From contig JAUNHB010000015.1 of assembly GCA_030524125.1 (NCBI GenBank), positions 1 to 41,152 on the forward strand: a DNA stretch of 41,152 bases. The letters are read 5' to 3'. The position numbers and the translations under genes are program-made. This document shows positions 23,912 to 30,218 of the stretch, one piece after another. The DNA is from Eubacteriales bacterium. Its GTDB lineage: Bacteria > Bacillota > Clostridia > Lachnospirales > Lachnospiraceae. The notes under the pieces are model-generated. The model did no database searches. It worked only from the letters and a program-made list of their open reading frames with translations, and had not been told where the DNA came from. The first letter of the stretch is position 1. Each line of letters begins with the position of its first letter.

Positions 23912-24661
23912 TTATATACAAATATGAGATATTGGCAATAATGGAAGATAAACTTGGAACTCAGTTCCTTTCCCCACGGTGGATTTCAGATGGATCGTGC
24001 CGTTGTGGGCGGAGACGATCCGCCGCGCGATGGCCAGTCCGAGTCCGGTGCCATGCTCCTTGTAGGTGACGAACGGCCGGAAGATCGTCTGCTGCTGTTC
24101 CGGCGGAATGCCGCAGCCGTTGTCCCTGACGGCGATCAAAAGCCGCTTGTCGTGGGTAAATATTTTCAGAGTGATGCGGCCGCGCTCTGTGATCGACTCC
24201 ATGGCGTTGGTGATCAGATTGATGAACACCTGCTTGAGACGCACCGGGTCTCCGTAGAAATCCGGGTACGTGTCGTCCAGCTTGATCAGCAGAGGAATGT
24301 GCCGCCTGATCAGCTCGGGAAGCAGCGTGTCTTTCAGATCGCACGCAAATTCCTTCGGGTCGATCCGGCTGATGTTCAGATGATCTCCGTTGTTGAACGC
24401 GGAAATATCGTCCAGAAGGATCCGCATATATTGGAGATCGTTTTTCATCTGATCCCAAAATTCAAAGCCTTCGACCTCCGGATGCATCTTCTGGATCCAT
24501 TGGACGGAGCTGTTTACATAAGTAAGCGGATTGCGGATCTCATGAGATATCTGGGAAAGCGTCAAATGGTAGTCGTTGCGGATCGCGGTAATGAGCTTCT
24601 GCGCATTTTCATCCTTCGCCACCAGACGTTCGATTTTTTCCTGTTCGTCGTAAGTCAGCAT
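23912..24661 (-). CDS. Orphan soluble sensor histidine kinase
   Basis: 249 residues, no membrane segment and almost no sensor region: about 30 residues precede the dimerisation domain. H-box SQISHEIRNPLTYVNSS (H40), N-box VFINLITNAMES (about 146-156), G1 DNGCGIP (180-186), F-box FRPFV and G2 GTGLGLA (204-210) are all intact, so it should autophosphorylate. No response regulator is encoded nearby. In sporulating Clostridia such orphan kinases often act on Spo0A directly, and three Spo0A-like boxes lie just upstream of its promoter (see 24720-24746). ATG 24661 with GGGAGTGATG upstream is chosen; the upstream extension lacks coding character. Kinase target is inference. Confidence 0.9.
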   Translation of the reverse strand: MLTYDEQEKIERLVAKDENAQKLITAIRNDYHLTLSQISHEIRNPLTYVNSSVQWIQKMHPEVEGFEFWDQMKNDLQYMRILLDDISAFNNGDHLNISRIDPKEFACDLKDTLLPELIRRHIPLLIKLDDTYPDFYGDPVRLKQVFINLITNAMESITERGRITLKIFTHDKRLLIAVRDNGCGIPPEQQQTIFRPFVTYKEHGTGLGLAIARRIVSAHNGTIHLKSTVGKGTEFQVYLPLLPISHICI

Positions 24662-24681
24662 ATCATCACTCCCTGATTGAC

Positions 24682-24710
24682 AATATAGCAGATATGTCAA
24701 AAATTGGCAA
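24682..24710 (-). promoter_or_regulatory. Promoter of the orphan histidine kinase gene
   Basis: On the minus strand TTGCCA (24705-24710), a 17-bp spacer and TATATT (24682-24687), with TGC directly before the -10 (extended -10). The start point would lie about 10-15 nt before the ribosome site. Confidence 0.6.
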
Positions 24711-24719
24711 ATAAAATCG

Positions 24720-24746
24720 TTCGACATATTTCGACAAAATTCGTCA
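24720..24746 (-). promoter_or_regulatory. Three tandem Spo0A-type boxes at 10-bp spacing
   Basis: TTCGACA (reverse complement TGTCGAA, the core 0A box) occurs at 24720-24726 and 24730-24736, with a one-mismatch copy, TTCGTCA, at 24740-24746. The repeat distance is exactly 10 bp, so all sites face the same side of the helix. The nearest box begins 10 bp upstream of the kinase -35, a typical activator position. On the other side the boxes are about 55-80 bp from the HIT gene start. Confidence 0.65.
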
Positions 24747-24801
24747 AAACAGAACGAAAAGAAACTTTAAAATTTATTTTGAAAGAAAGATGTGTATTTC
24801 T

Positions 24802-25215
24802 ATGAAAGACAGCAACTGCATTTTCTGCAAAATCGCAAACGGGAAGATCCCGTCCACGACGCTTTACGAGGACGAGGACTTCCGGGTGATCCTGGATCTG
24901 GGGCCGGCCGCGAGGGGACACGCGCTCCTGCTTCCGAAGGAGCATTTTGCGGATCTGTTTGAGCTGGACGAGAAGACAGCCTCCAAAGCCATGGTCACGG
25001 CGAAGAGGATGGCGGCCAGGATGAAGGCGGCGCTGGGGGCGGACGGCTTCAATCTGGTGCAGAACAACGGCGAGGCGGCGGGGCAGACGGTATTTCATTT
25101 TCATATGCATCTGATCCCGCGCTACAAGGACGATCACGCGGGAATCTCGTGGAAGCCGGGGAATACGACGCCGGAGGAGATGGCGGAGGTGAAGCGGCTG
25201 GTGGAGAACCAGTAG
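24802..25215 (+). CDS. HIT-family protein (Hint-like nucleotide hydrolase)
   Basis: 137 residues. The histidine triad is HFHMH, with H99, H101 and H103 before LIPR. CIFC near the start (C6, C9) provides the zinc ligands common in bacterial members, and NLVQNNGEAAGQTVFH is the conserved loop. HIT proteins of this branch hydrolyse purine nucleoside phosphoramidates such as AMP-lysine; the natural substrate is usually unknown. Start choice is weak: ATG 24790 and ATG 24802 are in frame, and neither has a strong ribosome site. I chose 24802, since MKDSNCIFCKI is the normal beginning of the family. Confidence 0.92.
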   Translation: MKDSNCIFCKIANGKIPSTTLYEDEDFRVILDLGPAARGHALLLPKEHFADLFELDEKTASKAMVTAKRMAARMKAALGADGFNLVQNNGEAAGQTVFHFHMHLIPRYKDDHAGISWKPGNTTPEEMAEVKRLVENQ

Positions 25216-25240
25216 AGCGGGAGAATTGTGGTACAGGCAA

Positions 25241-25779
25241 ATGATGAATGAAACAGAACGCCGTCTGACAGAGGCTTTCGAGCAGTATAAAGACCTTGTC
25301 ATCCGGAACAGTCTCTACTATGTGAAGGACTACTATGCGGCGGAAGATATTTGTCAGGAAACATTTGTGCGTTTTGCCGCAAGGACAGACAAGATACCGG
25401 AAAAGAAGACGAAAGCATGGCTTCTGTGCGTTTCGGAAAATCTTTCTTTGGATCATCTGAAGAAAGGCGGAAAGCGCAGAGCGATCATAGGCCTGCCGGT
25501 AGCGGAGGAGCTGGAGTGGGACCGCAGCGGGGACACCGATCTGGAGGATCTGATGATCCGCATGGAAGAGAGACAGACCGCCATGTCTGTCATGGAGCTC
25601 CTGCGGGAGAAAAATCAGGACTGGCACAGAGTGATCTGGCTTTTTGCTATGTGGAAGGTCTGAGCAATTCTGAGATCAGCGAGGCCATGGGAAAGAATCC
25701 CGCGCTGATCGCAAAATGGAAGCAGAGAGCCAAGAAGTGGCTGAGAAAGCAGTTCAAGCAGAAGCTTCAGGAGCCGTGA
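25241..25779 (+). pseudogene. ECF-type sigma factor with a frameshift before region 4
   Basis: The first frame gives a sigma region 2 (YKDLVIRNSLYYVKDYYAAEDICQETFVRF) and linker, then ends at TGA 25661-25663 within region 4, after RVIWLFAMWKV. The -1 frame continues seamlessly as CYVEGLSNSEISEAMGKN, the helix-turn-helix of region 4, and ends at 25779 after KQRAKKWLRKQF. The change falls in a run of five T (25641-25645). One more T would restore a sigma factor of about 180 residues. It is either a mutation, a sequencing or assembly indel, or less likely slippage. The start is ATG 25241 or 25244. A DUF4367 anti-sigma-like gene, the usual partner, lies beyond murG. Confidence 0.8.
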
Positions 25780-25796
25780 GCCAGGAAAACTCCGTT

Positions 25797-25823
25797 CCGC
25801 CAACGCCGGGAAGGCGTCGGCGG
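25797..25823. terminator. GC-rich hairpin between the sigma gene and murG
   Basis: CCGCC-A-ACGCC (25797-25807) pairs with GGCGT-C-GGCGG (25813-25823), loop GGGAA, one mismatch. It lies between convergent genes. Only a short T run occurs on the minus-strand side. Confidence 0.35.
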
Positions 25824-25849
25824 GGAGCTGTCATGAGGGTACGGTGCGA

Positions 25850-26920
25850 TCAGGCGTGTGCGGCGGCTTCGTCGAGAAGCGAGACGATCGTGCCGACGGC
25901 GTCGGACTGGGGGCACTGTTCCATGGCGCGGACGTAGTCCTGGCGATGGGTTTTCAGCTGAGAGACTGCGTCGAGGAGCGTCCTTGTGTTCAGAAACTCC
26001 TCCTCGAGAACCATGGAAAAGCCCTGCCGCTCGAAAGAGCGGGCGTTCAGGATCTGATCGCCGCGGCTTGATTTGGCGGGAAGCGGGATCAGAAGCGACG
26101 GTTTTCGCAGGGCAAGAAGCTCGCAGATGGCGTTGGCTCCGGCTCTCGATACGACCAGATCGCACAGGGCGAACAGATCCGGGAGCTCCTTTTGGATGTA
26201 TTCGTATTGTACATAGCCTTTGACGTCCCGGAGGGATTCGTCCAGCTTGCCCTTGCCGCACAGGTGGACGACCTGCCAGTCCTTCAGAAGCTGGGGGAGC
26301 GCGTCGCGGACCGCCCGATTGACGGCGGCCGCGCCGAGACTTCCGCCCATGACCAGAAGGAAGGGCTTCTGCGGATCCAATCCGGTGAGGGAGAGCGCCG
26401 CCTGACGGCTTCCTGCGCGCAGCTCGCTGCGGATCGGGCATCCGGTGAGCACGGCCTTTCCTGCGGGAAGATACTGCATCGTCTCAGGGAAATTGCAGCA
26501 CACCTTAGCCGCTGCTGGCATCGTCAGCTTGTTTGCCAGACCGGGAGTCAGATCCGATTCGTGGCAGACGACCGGAATATGGCGGCGTCCGGCGGCGATG
26601 ACGACCGGCACCGAGACGAAGCCGCCCTTGGAAAAGACGACATCGGGCTTCAGCTGCTTCATCAGGCGGAGCGCCTGGCCGAAGCCTTTGAGCACACGGA
26701 ACGGATCCGTGAAATTTTTCAGATCGAAATAACGCCGGAGCTTTCCGGTGGAAATACCGTAGTAGGGAATGCCCTGGGCTTCAATGAGCTTTTTCTCGAT
26801 CCCATCCGTGGAACCGATGTAGAAGATCTCATAGCCCGCGTCGCGCAGGCGGGGGAGCAGGGCGATGTTCGGAGTCACATGTCCGGCGGTCCCGCCTCCG
26901 GTAAGAACGATTCGTTTCAT
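25850..26920 (-). CDS. murG: MurG: UDP-GlcNAc--undecaprenyl-PP-MurNAc-pentapeptide GlcNAc transferase
   Basis: 356 residues, full length. GGGTAGHVTPNIAL at the start (residues 8-21), SKGGFVSVP, HESDLTPGLANKL, VMGGSLGAAAVN and a C-terminal SRAGANAICELLAL are the GT28/MurG signatures for lipid-I and UDP-GlcNAc binding. It makes lipid II at the inner face of the membrane. It stands alone, outside any division or cell-wall cluster, with its own promoter, and sits in reverse between a sigma factor gene and the likely anti-sigma gene. HESDLTPGLANKL is the form seen in many low-GC Firmicutes MurG2-like copies, so a second copy elsewhere in the genome is possible. GGGAGGGT precedes the ATG. Confidence 0.94.
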   Translation of the reverse strand: MKRIVLTGGGTAGHVTPNIALLPRLRDAGYEIFYIGSTDGIEKKLIEAQGIPYYGISTGKLRRYFDLKNFTDPFRVLKGFGQALRLMKQLKPDVVFSKGGFVSVPVVIAAGRRHIPVVCHESDLTPGLANKLTMPAAAKVCCNFPETMQYLPAGKAVLTGCPIRSELRAGSRQAALSLTGLDPQKPFLLVMGGSLGAAAVNRAVRDALPQLLKDWQVVHLCGKGKLDESLRDVKGYVQYEYIQKELPDLFALCDLVVSRAGANAICELLALRKPSLLIPLPAKSSRGDQILNARSFERQGFSMVLEEEFLNTRTLLDAVSQLKTHRQDYVRAMEQCPQSDAVGTIVSLLDEAAAHA

Positions 26921-26970
26921 AGAAAATACCCTCCCTGAGTGTAAGATCGGCAGATATCCTGTCGCTAATC

Positions 26971-26998
26971 ATTATAGGTGATGGGTGGGAAAAGTCAA
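26971..26998 (-). promoter_or_regulatory. murG promoter
   Basis: On the minus strand TTGACT (26993-26998), a 16-bp spacer and a perfect TATAAT (26971-26976). The -35 box lies only 18 bp from the start codon of the divergent DUF4367 gene. That gene shows no clear promoter of its own. Confidence 0.75.
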
Positions 26999-27015
26999 CG
27001 GGATTGGAGAGAAAT

Positions 27016-27843
27016 ATGAAGCGCTGCGATGACAAATGGCTGCGGGAGCAGATCGACGAGGATATCCTTCAGGCTGCCGACGACAGGGAGCGGGTGCTCA
27101 TGGAGTCTGAGGAGCTGAAGGACGTCCACATGCCCATGGAGAAGTTGGAGGACATTCTTCGCGAGGCAGAGCGGCGTGAAACGGAGGCGGCGCGCGGGAG
27201 AGCGACGGTGGGCAGCGCCGTGCAGCCGGATGTGGATGCAAAACGCTCTTCTGTGCGGCTTTTTGGCCGAAAAAAACTTCGCGTCCGGATCGCCGTGGCG
27301 GCCGCGGTCCTTTTGCTGGCGGGCTTTGGCATCGTGGGCGTAGGCGAGAGAATCTACTCTCCCGAGATCTCCGAGCGGGAGCAGGGCGGGGACACGACCG
27401 TGAAGGTGAATACGGACGAGACGGTGGAAAGCGAGTATGACGAGGAGGAAATCTGCCAGGAGATACAGGAGGAGCTGGGGGTCTTGCCGGTGAGGTTTGG
27501 GTATCGGCCGGAAGGGATGGTTTTAGATGATTGCTGGATTAAATCAAAGGAGACGGAAGCGATTGTAAAGTACGTTTATGGAAAAAATCAATTACATGTA
27601 TATATTAGTAAAGATATAGCAAAATCTAGTGTAAGTTATGAGGTAGATGGTGTAGAGATAACTGATGTTCTAGTGAATTCATTAGGTATGGAAGCTGTAA
27701 TTTATGAGTATGATGATATGGATGGAAATAGGTATTTTCAAACTTCCTTTAAATATTTAAATACATACTATTCGATTGTTGGAATGATGCAACAAGATGA
27801 GTTTAAAAAAATTTTGGAAAATATTTGGATAAAAAATATTTAA
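27016..27843 (+). CDS. DUF4367-type putative anti-sigma/membrane protein, compositionally chimeric
   Basis: 275 residues. A cytosolic N-terminal part (CDDKWLREQIDEDIL.., residues 1-85) resembles the anti-sigma side of ECF operons in Lachnospiraceae. One membrane helix follows (about 95-115, VAAAVLLLAGFGIVGVG), then an acidic linker and an extracytoplasmic domain from about residue 150 (ELGVLPVRFGYRPEGM...) like DUF4367. It probably tethers and inhibits the sigma factor at 25241. Codon use changes sharply near 27530: GC-rich before, very AT-rich after, suggesting the outer domain was exchanged by recombination. The ATG at 27016 has GGAGA upstream. Function is inferred from layout. Confidence 0.75.
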   Translation: MKRCDDKWLREQIDEDILQAADDRERVLMESEELKDVHMPMEKLEDILREAERRETEAARGRATVGSAVQPDVDAKRSSVRLFGRKKLRVRIAVAAAVLLLAGFGIVGVGERIYSPEISEREQGGDTTVKVNTDETVESEYDEEEICQEIQEELGVLPVRFGYRPEGMVLDDCWIKSKETEAIVKYVYGKNQLHVYISKDIAKSSVSYEVDGVEITDVLVNSLGMEAVIYEYDDMDGNRYFQTSFKYLNTYYSIVGMMQQDEFKKILENIWIKNI

Positions 27844-27917
27844 AAAGTGTCAAAAAATTGGAACAAGATCGTTATATATATGTAGGCCTATCAAATACAA
27901 AAGAAAGGAGTGAGAAA

Positions 27918-28403
27918 TTGAACCGTAAGAGCAAGACTCAGTTAGTTCTTGCCCTAACAGGAATCCTGTTATTGGGAAGTGGCATTACAGTATATGCAGA
28001 TGAAATAAACCCAGCAGGATACCACATCTATGAGGTGCAGGAGGATGAAGCTACAGATACTTGGTATGGAACTGCCCGAGGAAGATATTTAAGGGCAGGA
28101 ATTTCCAAAGTAAAAGAAGGAAAGTCTGGCTATGTCATTGGTTCAGGAACAACATTAGCCCATTATGACTGCGACCAAGTTTACGTGAGAATCTATCTGG
28201 ATAAGAGTGATAACGGGACAGGCGGATGGGGTACTTTGGATTACTGGACTGGGTACGGCTATGAAGATTCTGTAGCTACTGTCGGAAGCGGAGAGTATAA
28301 GATCACCAAAGGTAAATATTACCGGGTGACTGGAGTTCATTCTGTCTTTGAAGGCGATGTGGTGGAAACCACTGGAACCTGCACCGACGCAATCAAGCTC
28401 TAA
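27918..28403 (+). CDS. Small secreted protein (DUF6147-like)
   Basis: 161 residues from a TTG start at 27918, which has AAAGGAGTG at ideal spacing. The reading frame is open further upstream and overlaps the previous gene, but only this start gives a signal peptide (TQLVLALTGILLLGSG followed by ITVYADE). The mature part is beta-rich, with TARGRYLRAGISKV, YVRIYLDKSDNG and KGKYYRVTGVHSVFEG, in the manner of the DUF6147 proteins of gut Clostridia, whose function is unknown. AT-rich like the 3' half of the gene before it. It may have arrived with that segment. Family assignment is moderate. Confidence 0.7.
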   Translation: MNRKSKTQLVLALTGILLLGSGITVYADEINPAGYHIYEVQEDEATDTWYGTARGRYLRAGISKVKEGKSGYVIGSGTTLAHYDCDQVYVRIYLDKSDNGTGGWGTLDYWTGYGYEDSVATVGSGEYKITKGKYYRVTGVHSVFEGDVVETTGTCTDAIKL

Positions 28404-28696
28404 GCGCTGCCCCACAGTGCCAGAGCAACCCGCCGCTCCTGCTTCGCAGGAATCAGCGGCAAAAACCGGCCGGGACATGACGGAGGACGGCACAAACGCG
28501 CGAAACGTGTCGTCTTCGGGAAATTCCATGGTCGGACAGGAATGTACATTCATGACAACTGCATAAGAAAAAGGACTAGGCCAGTCCGAAATACAACTGA
28601 ATAAGGAACCGGATTCAGACCGAATCCAAACAAAAAATACAAAATAAACCTATACTGTCAATTAGCTAGGTACAAAACCACTTTTATTGTTCACAC
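28404..28696. other. Intergenic stretch without a recognised gene
   Basis: The first half is GC-rich with a small CCTG-CTTCG-CAGG type hairpin near 28437. The second half is AT-rich with two short stems, GGACT/AGTCC near 28572 and GGATTC/GAATCC near 28609. No ribosome site with a coding-like frame is seen on either strand. The change in composition in the middle suggests a recombination border. Confidence 0.5.
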
Positions 28697-28759
28697 AAAA
28701 CAGGGAAGAGATGCGACGGAGCCGTAAATGAGCTCCGGGAAGCATCTCTTCCCTGTTTT
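28697..28759. terminator. Strong 18-bp stem terminator after the TSCPD gene
   Basis: A perfect 18-bp stem (28697-28714, AAAACAGGGAAGAGATGC, with 28742-28759) is flanked by A and T tracts, with an inner CGGAGC/GCTCCG stem. It lies 60 nt beyond the stop of the minus-strand gene and would work in both directions, also protecting the left-hand gene. Confidence 0.8.
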
Positions 28760-28818
28760 TCTGATCTTTTCGGTCAGCCGGACGCTTTCCAGATCGCATC
28801 CGTATCCCTGCGGCGCGA

Positions 28819-29064
28819 TCACTGCGCGGCTTTCAGTTCCTTGAGCGCTCTGGCCAGCTGATCCGGACATGACGTCGGCTTGGTGCCGCAGGTTGTCCCC
28901 TCCAGCAGCCGGATCACATCGTCCACCTTCATGCCGGCCACCAGCCGGGAGATACCGGCGGTGTTTCCGGAACATCCTCCGATAAACTGGACGGACTTGA
29001 TGATACCGTCCTCCGCTTCGATCTGAATGGCCTGCGCGCAGGTCCCTTTCGTTCTATACAGCAT
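28819..29064 (-). CDS. TSCPD-domain protein (TIGR03905-type)
   Basis: 81 residues with cysteines at C9, C31, C59 and C66. The sequence IKSVQFIGGCSGNTAGISRLVAGM followed by GTTCGTKPTSCPDQLARAL matches the small TSCPD proteins, named for that motif, which also occurs at the C-terminus of some ribonucleotide reductases. The cysteines probably bind a metal. The role is unknown; a link with redox or nucleotide metabolism is often suggested. GAAGGAGGC precedes the ATG. Its promoter appears to be TAGTCA (29106-29111) and TATTTT (29083-29088) on the minus strand, 17 bp apart, with the -35 partly inside the repeat at 29108. Confidence 0.88.
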   Translation of the reverse strand: MLYRTKGTCAQAIQIEAEDGIIKSVQFIGGCSGNTAGISRLVAGMKVDDVIRLLEGTTCGTKPTSCPDQLARALKELKAAQ

Positions 29065-29107
29065 AGATAGGCCTCCTTCTGTAAAATAAGCTCTATAAGG
29101 ATGGGTG

Positions 29108-29209
29108 ACTATTCAGCCATGTATCTCGAAAGCCCGCTGCTTCGCAGCTCTCTCGGCGCTTAAGCGCCTGCCGCAGCACTTTCTCATATTTACCGCATGG
29201 CTGAATAGT
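29108..29209. repeat. Hairpin repeat family B, copy 2
   Basis: 14-bp perfect terminal inverted repeats (29108-29121 ACTATTCAGCCATG with 29196-29209) enclose 74 nt of GC-rich sequence with internal palindromic stretches such as GGCGCTTAAGCGCC (29155-29168). The ends share ...ATTCAGCC / GGCTGAAT... with the other copies, which read GTTCAGCC. It sits between two divergent genes and overlaps the likely -35 of the TSCPD gene. Confidence 0.7.
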
Positions 29210-29240
29210 TATCAGTATAGCAGGAAATCCGATTTTTTGC

Positions 29241-29269
29241 TAGTCAAACCGCGGAAGTTCCGATATACT
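29241..29269 (+). promoter_or_regulatory. Promoter of mtnN
   Basis: TAGTCA (29241-29246), a 17-bp spacer and TATACT (29264-29269). The expected start lies at about 29276, which means the next hairpin repeat is transcribed as the 5' leader of mtnN. Confidence 0.6.
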
Positions 29270-29276
29270 GAGTAAT

Positions 29277-29343
29277 AGTTCAGCCGGCCGTGCAGCGGCG
29301 GGAAGCGCGTCAGCGCGACTTTGCGAATGGAGCGGGCTGAACT
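29277..29343. repeat. Hairpin repeat family B, copy 3, in the mtnN leader
   Basis: Terminal arms AGTTCAGCC (29277-29285) and GGCTGAACT (29335-29343). The inside (29290-29333) is about 90 percent identical by eye to the reverse complement of 22643-22679, sharing AGCGCGTCAGCGCG and CTTTGCGAATGG. Being within the leader it would fold in the mRNA just upstream of the ribosome site. Confidence 0.7.
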
Positions 29344-29373
29344 GTGACCAAGATATATCAGGAGGAGAGCGAT

Positions 29374-30075
29374 ATGATAGAGAAGATCGGTATTATCGGA
29401 GCAATGGAGGAGGAAGTGGAGGCGCTGCGCGGAAAGCTGCAGGATGTGCGGAAGACGACGAGGGCTTCCATGGATTTTTATGAGGGAACGTTGGGAGACA
29501 AGAAGGTCGTCATTGTCCGCAGCGGGATCGGCAAGGTCAACGCCGGGATCTGCACCCAGATTTTGGCGGATCTGTTTCAGGTGGAGGCGGTGATCAACAC
29601 GGGCATCGCGGGCTCTCTCAAAGCCGATATCAACATCGGAGACATCGTAGTTTCCACAGATATGGTACAGCACGACATGGACGCCACCGGATTCGGATAT
29701 GAGCCGGGCGTGATCCCGCGCATGGAGACCAGCTTTTTCAAGGCGGATGAAAAGCTGATCCAGGCGGCGACGGATGCGTGCCGGGAGGCGGTGCCGGAGG
29801 TGCAGGTATTTTCCGGGCGGATCGTGAGCGGCGATCAGTTCGTCTCTGACCGGGCTGTGAAGGAGCGTATCTCGCGGCAGTTCGGCGGGATGTGCACAGA
29901 GATGGAGGGCGCGGCCATCGCGCAGGCAGCTTACCTGAACGGGATCCCCTTTGTGGTCATCCGGGCGATCTCGGACAAGGCCGACGACAGCGCCACCGTG
30001 GATTACCCGACCTTCGAGCGTCAGGCCATCGCCCACAGCGTGGCGCTGACCGAAAATTTCGTGAAGCGTGTGTAA
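29374..30075 (+). CDS. mtnN: 5'-methylthioadenosine/S-adenosylhomocysteine nucleosidase
   Basis: 233 residues, the usual size. GIIGAMEEEVEAL near the start carries the catalytic-type glutamate. NTGIAGSL, VVSTDMVQHDMDATGF and FGGMCTEMEGAAIAQAA with MEG form the ribose and base site, and AISDKADD supplies the catalytic aspartate. The enzyme hydrolyses MTA and SAH to adenine and the thioribose sugar, feeding methionine salvage and, through S-ribosylhomocysteine, AI-2 production. The ATG at 29374 has CAGGAGGAG 5 nt upstream; a GTG further upstream (29344) overlaps the repeat and was rejected. Stands alone behind its own promoter. Confidence 0.95.
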   Translation: MIEKIGIIGAMEEEVEALRGKLQDVRKTTRASMDFYEGTLGDKKVVIVRSGIGKVNAGICTQILADLFQVEAVINTGIAGSLKADINIGDIVVSTDMVQHDMDATGFGYEPGVIPRMETSFFKADEKLIQAATDACREAVPEVQVFSGRIVSGDQFVSDRAVKERISRQFGGMCTEMEGAAIAQAAYLNGIPFVVIRAISDKADDSATVDYPTFERQAIAHSVALTENFVKRV

Positions 30076-30090
30076 CGCGGCTTTGCGAAT
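30076..30090 (+). repeat. Solo fragment of repeat family B after mtnN
   Basis: CGCGGCTTTGCGAAT, directly after the mtnN stop, is identical to the core of copy 1 read in reverse and nearly so to copy 3. No terminal arms remain. Likely a decayed copy. Confidence 0.5.
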
Positions 30091-30108
30091 GATGCGAGCC
30101 GGACAAAA

Positions 30109-30189
30109 AGTGAATTTTCACTCCGGAAAGTGAATAAAAAGTGAATTTTCACTCTTAGCTATTGAAAAAAGTGAAAATATGCGTATACT
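30109..30189 (+). promoter_or_regulatory. AGTGAA operator array and promoter of the AlbA_2 gene
   Basis: AGTGAA..TTCACT inverted pairs lie at 30109-30122 and 30140-30153, with single AGTGAA half-sites at 30129-30134 and 30170-30175. The promoter is TTGAAA (30162-30167), a 16-bp spacer and TATACT (30184-30189), so the last half-site lies between the boxes. The arrangement is what an autoregulated repressor would use. The regulator itself is probably the next gene. Confidence 0.7.
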
Positions 30190-30218
30190 AGAGGTAGGCT
30201 ACATTGGAGGTGCCAGAT

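Noticed and set aside
25635..25665. Programmed -1 ribosomal frameshift in the sigma factor gene
   Set aside because: No X-XXY-YYZ heptamer is present (the site is CTTTTTGC) and no clear downstream stimulatory structure stands out. A simple indel is the more economical reading, though single-codon slippage on TTT cannot be excluded.
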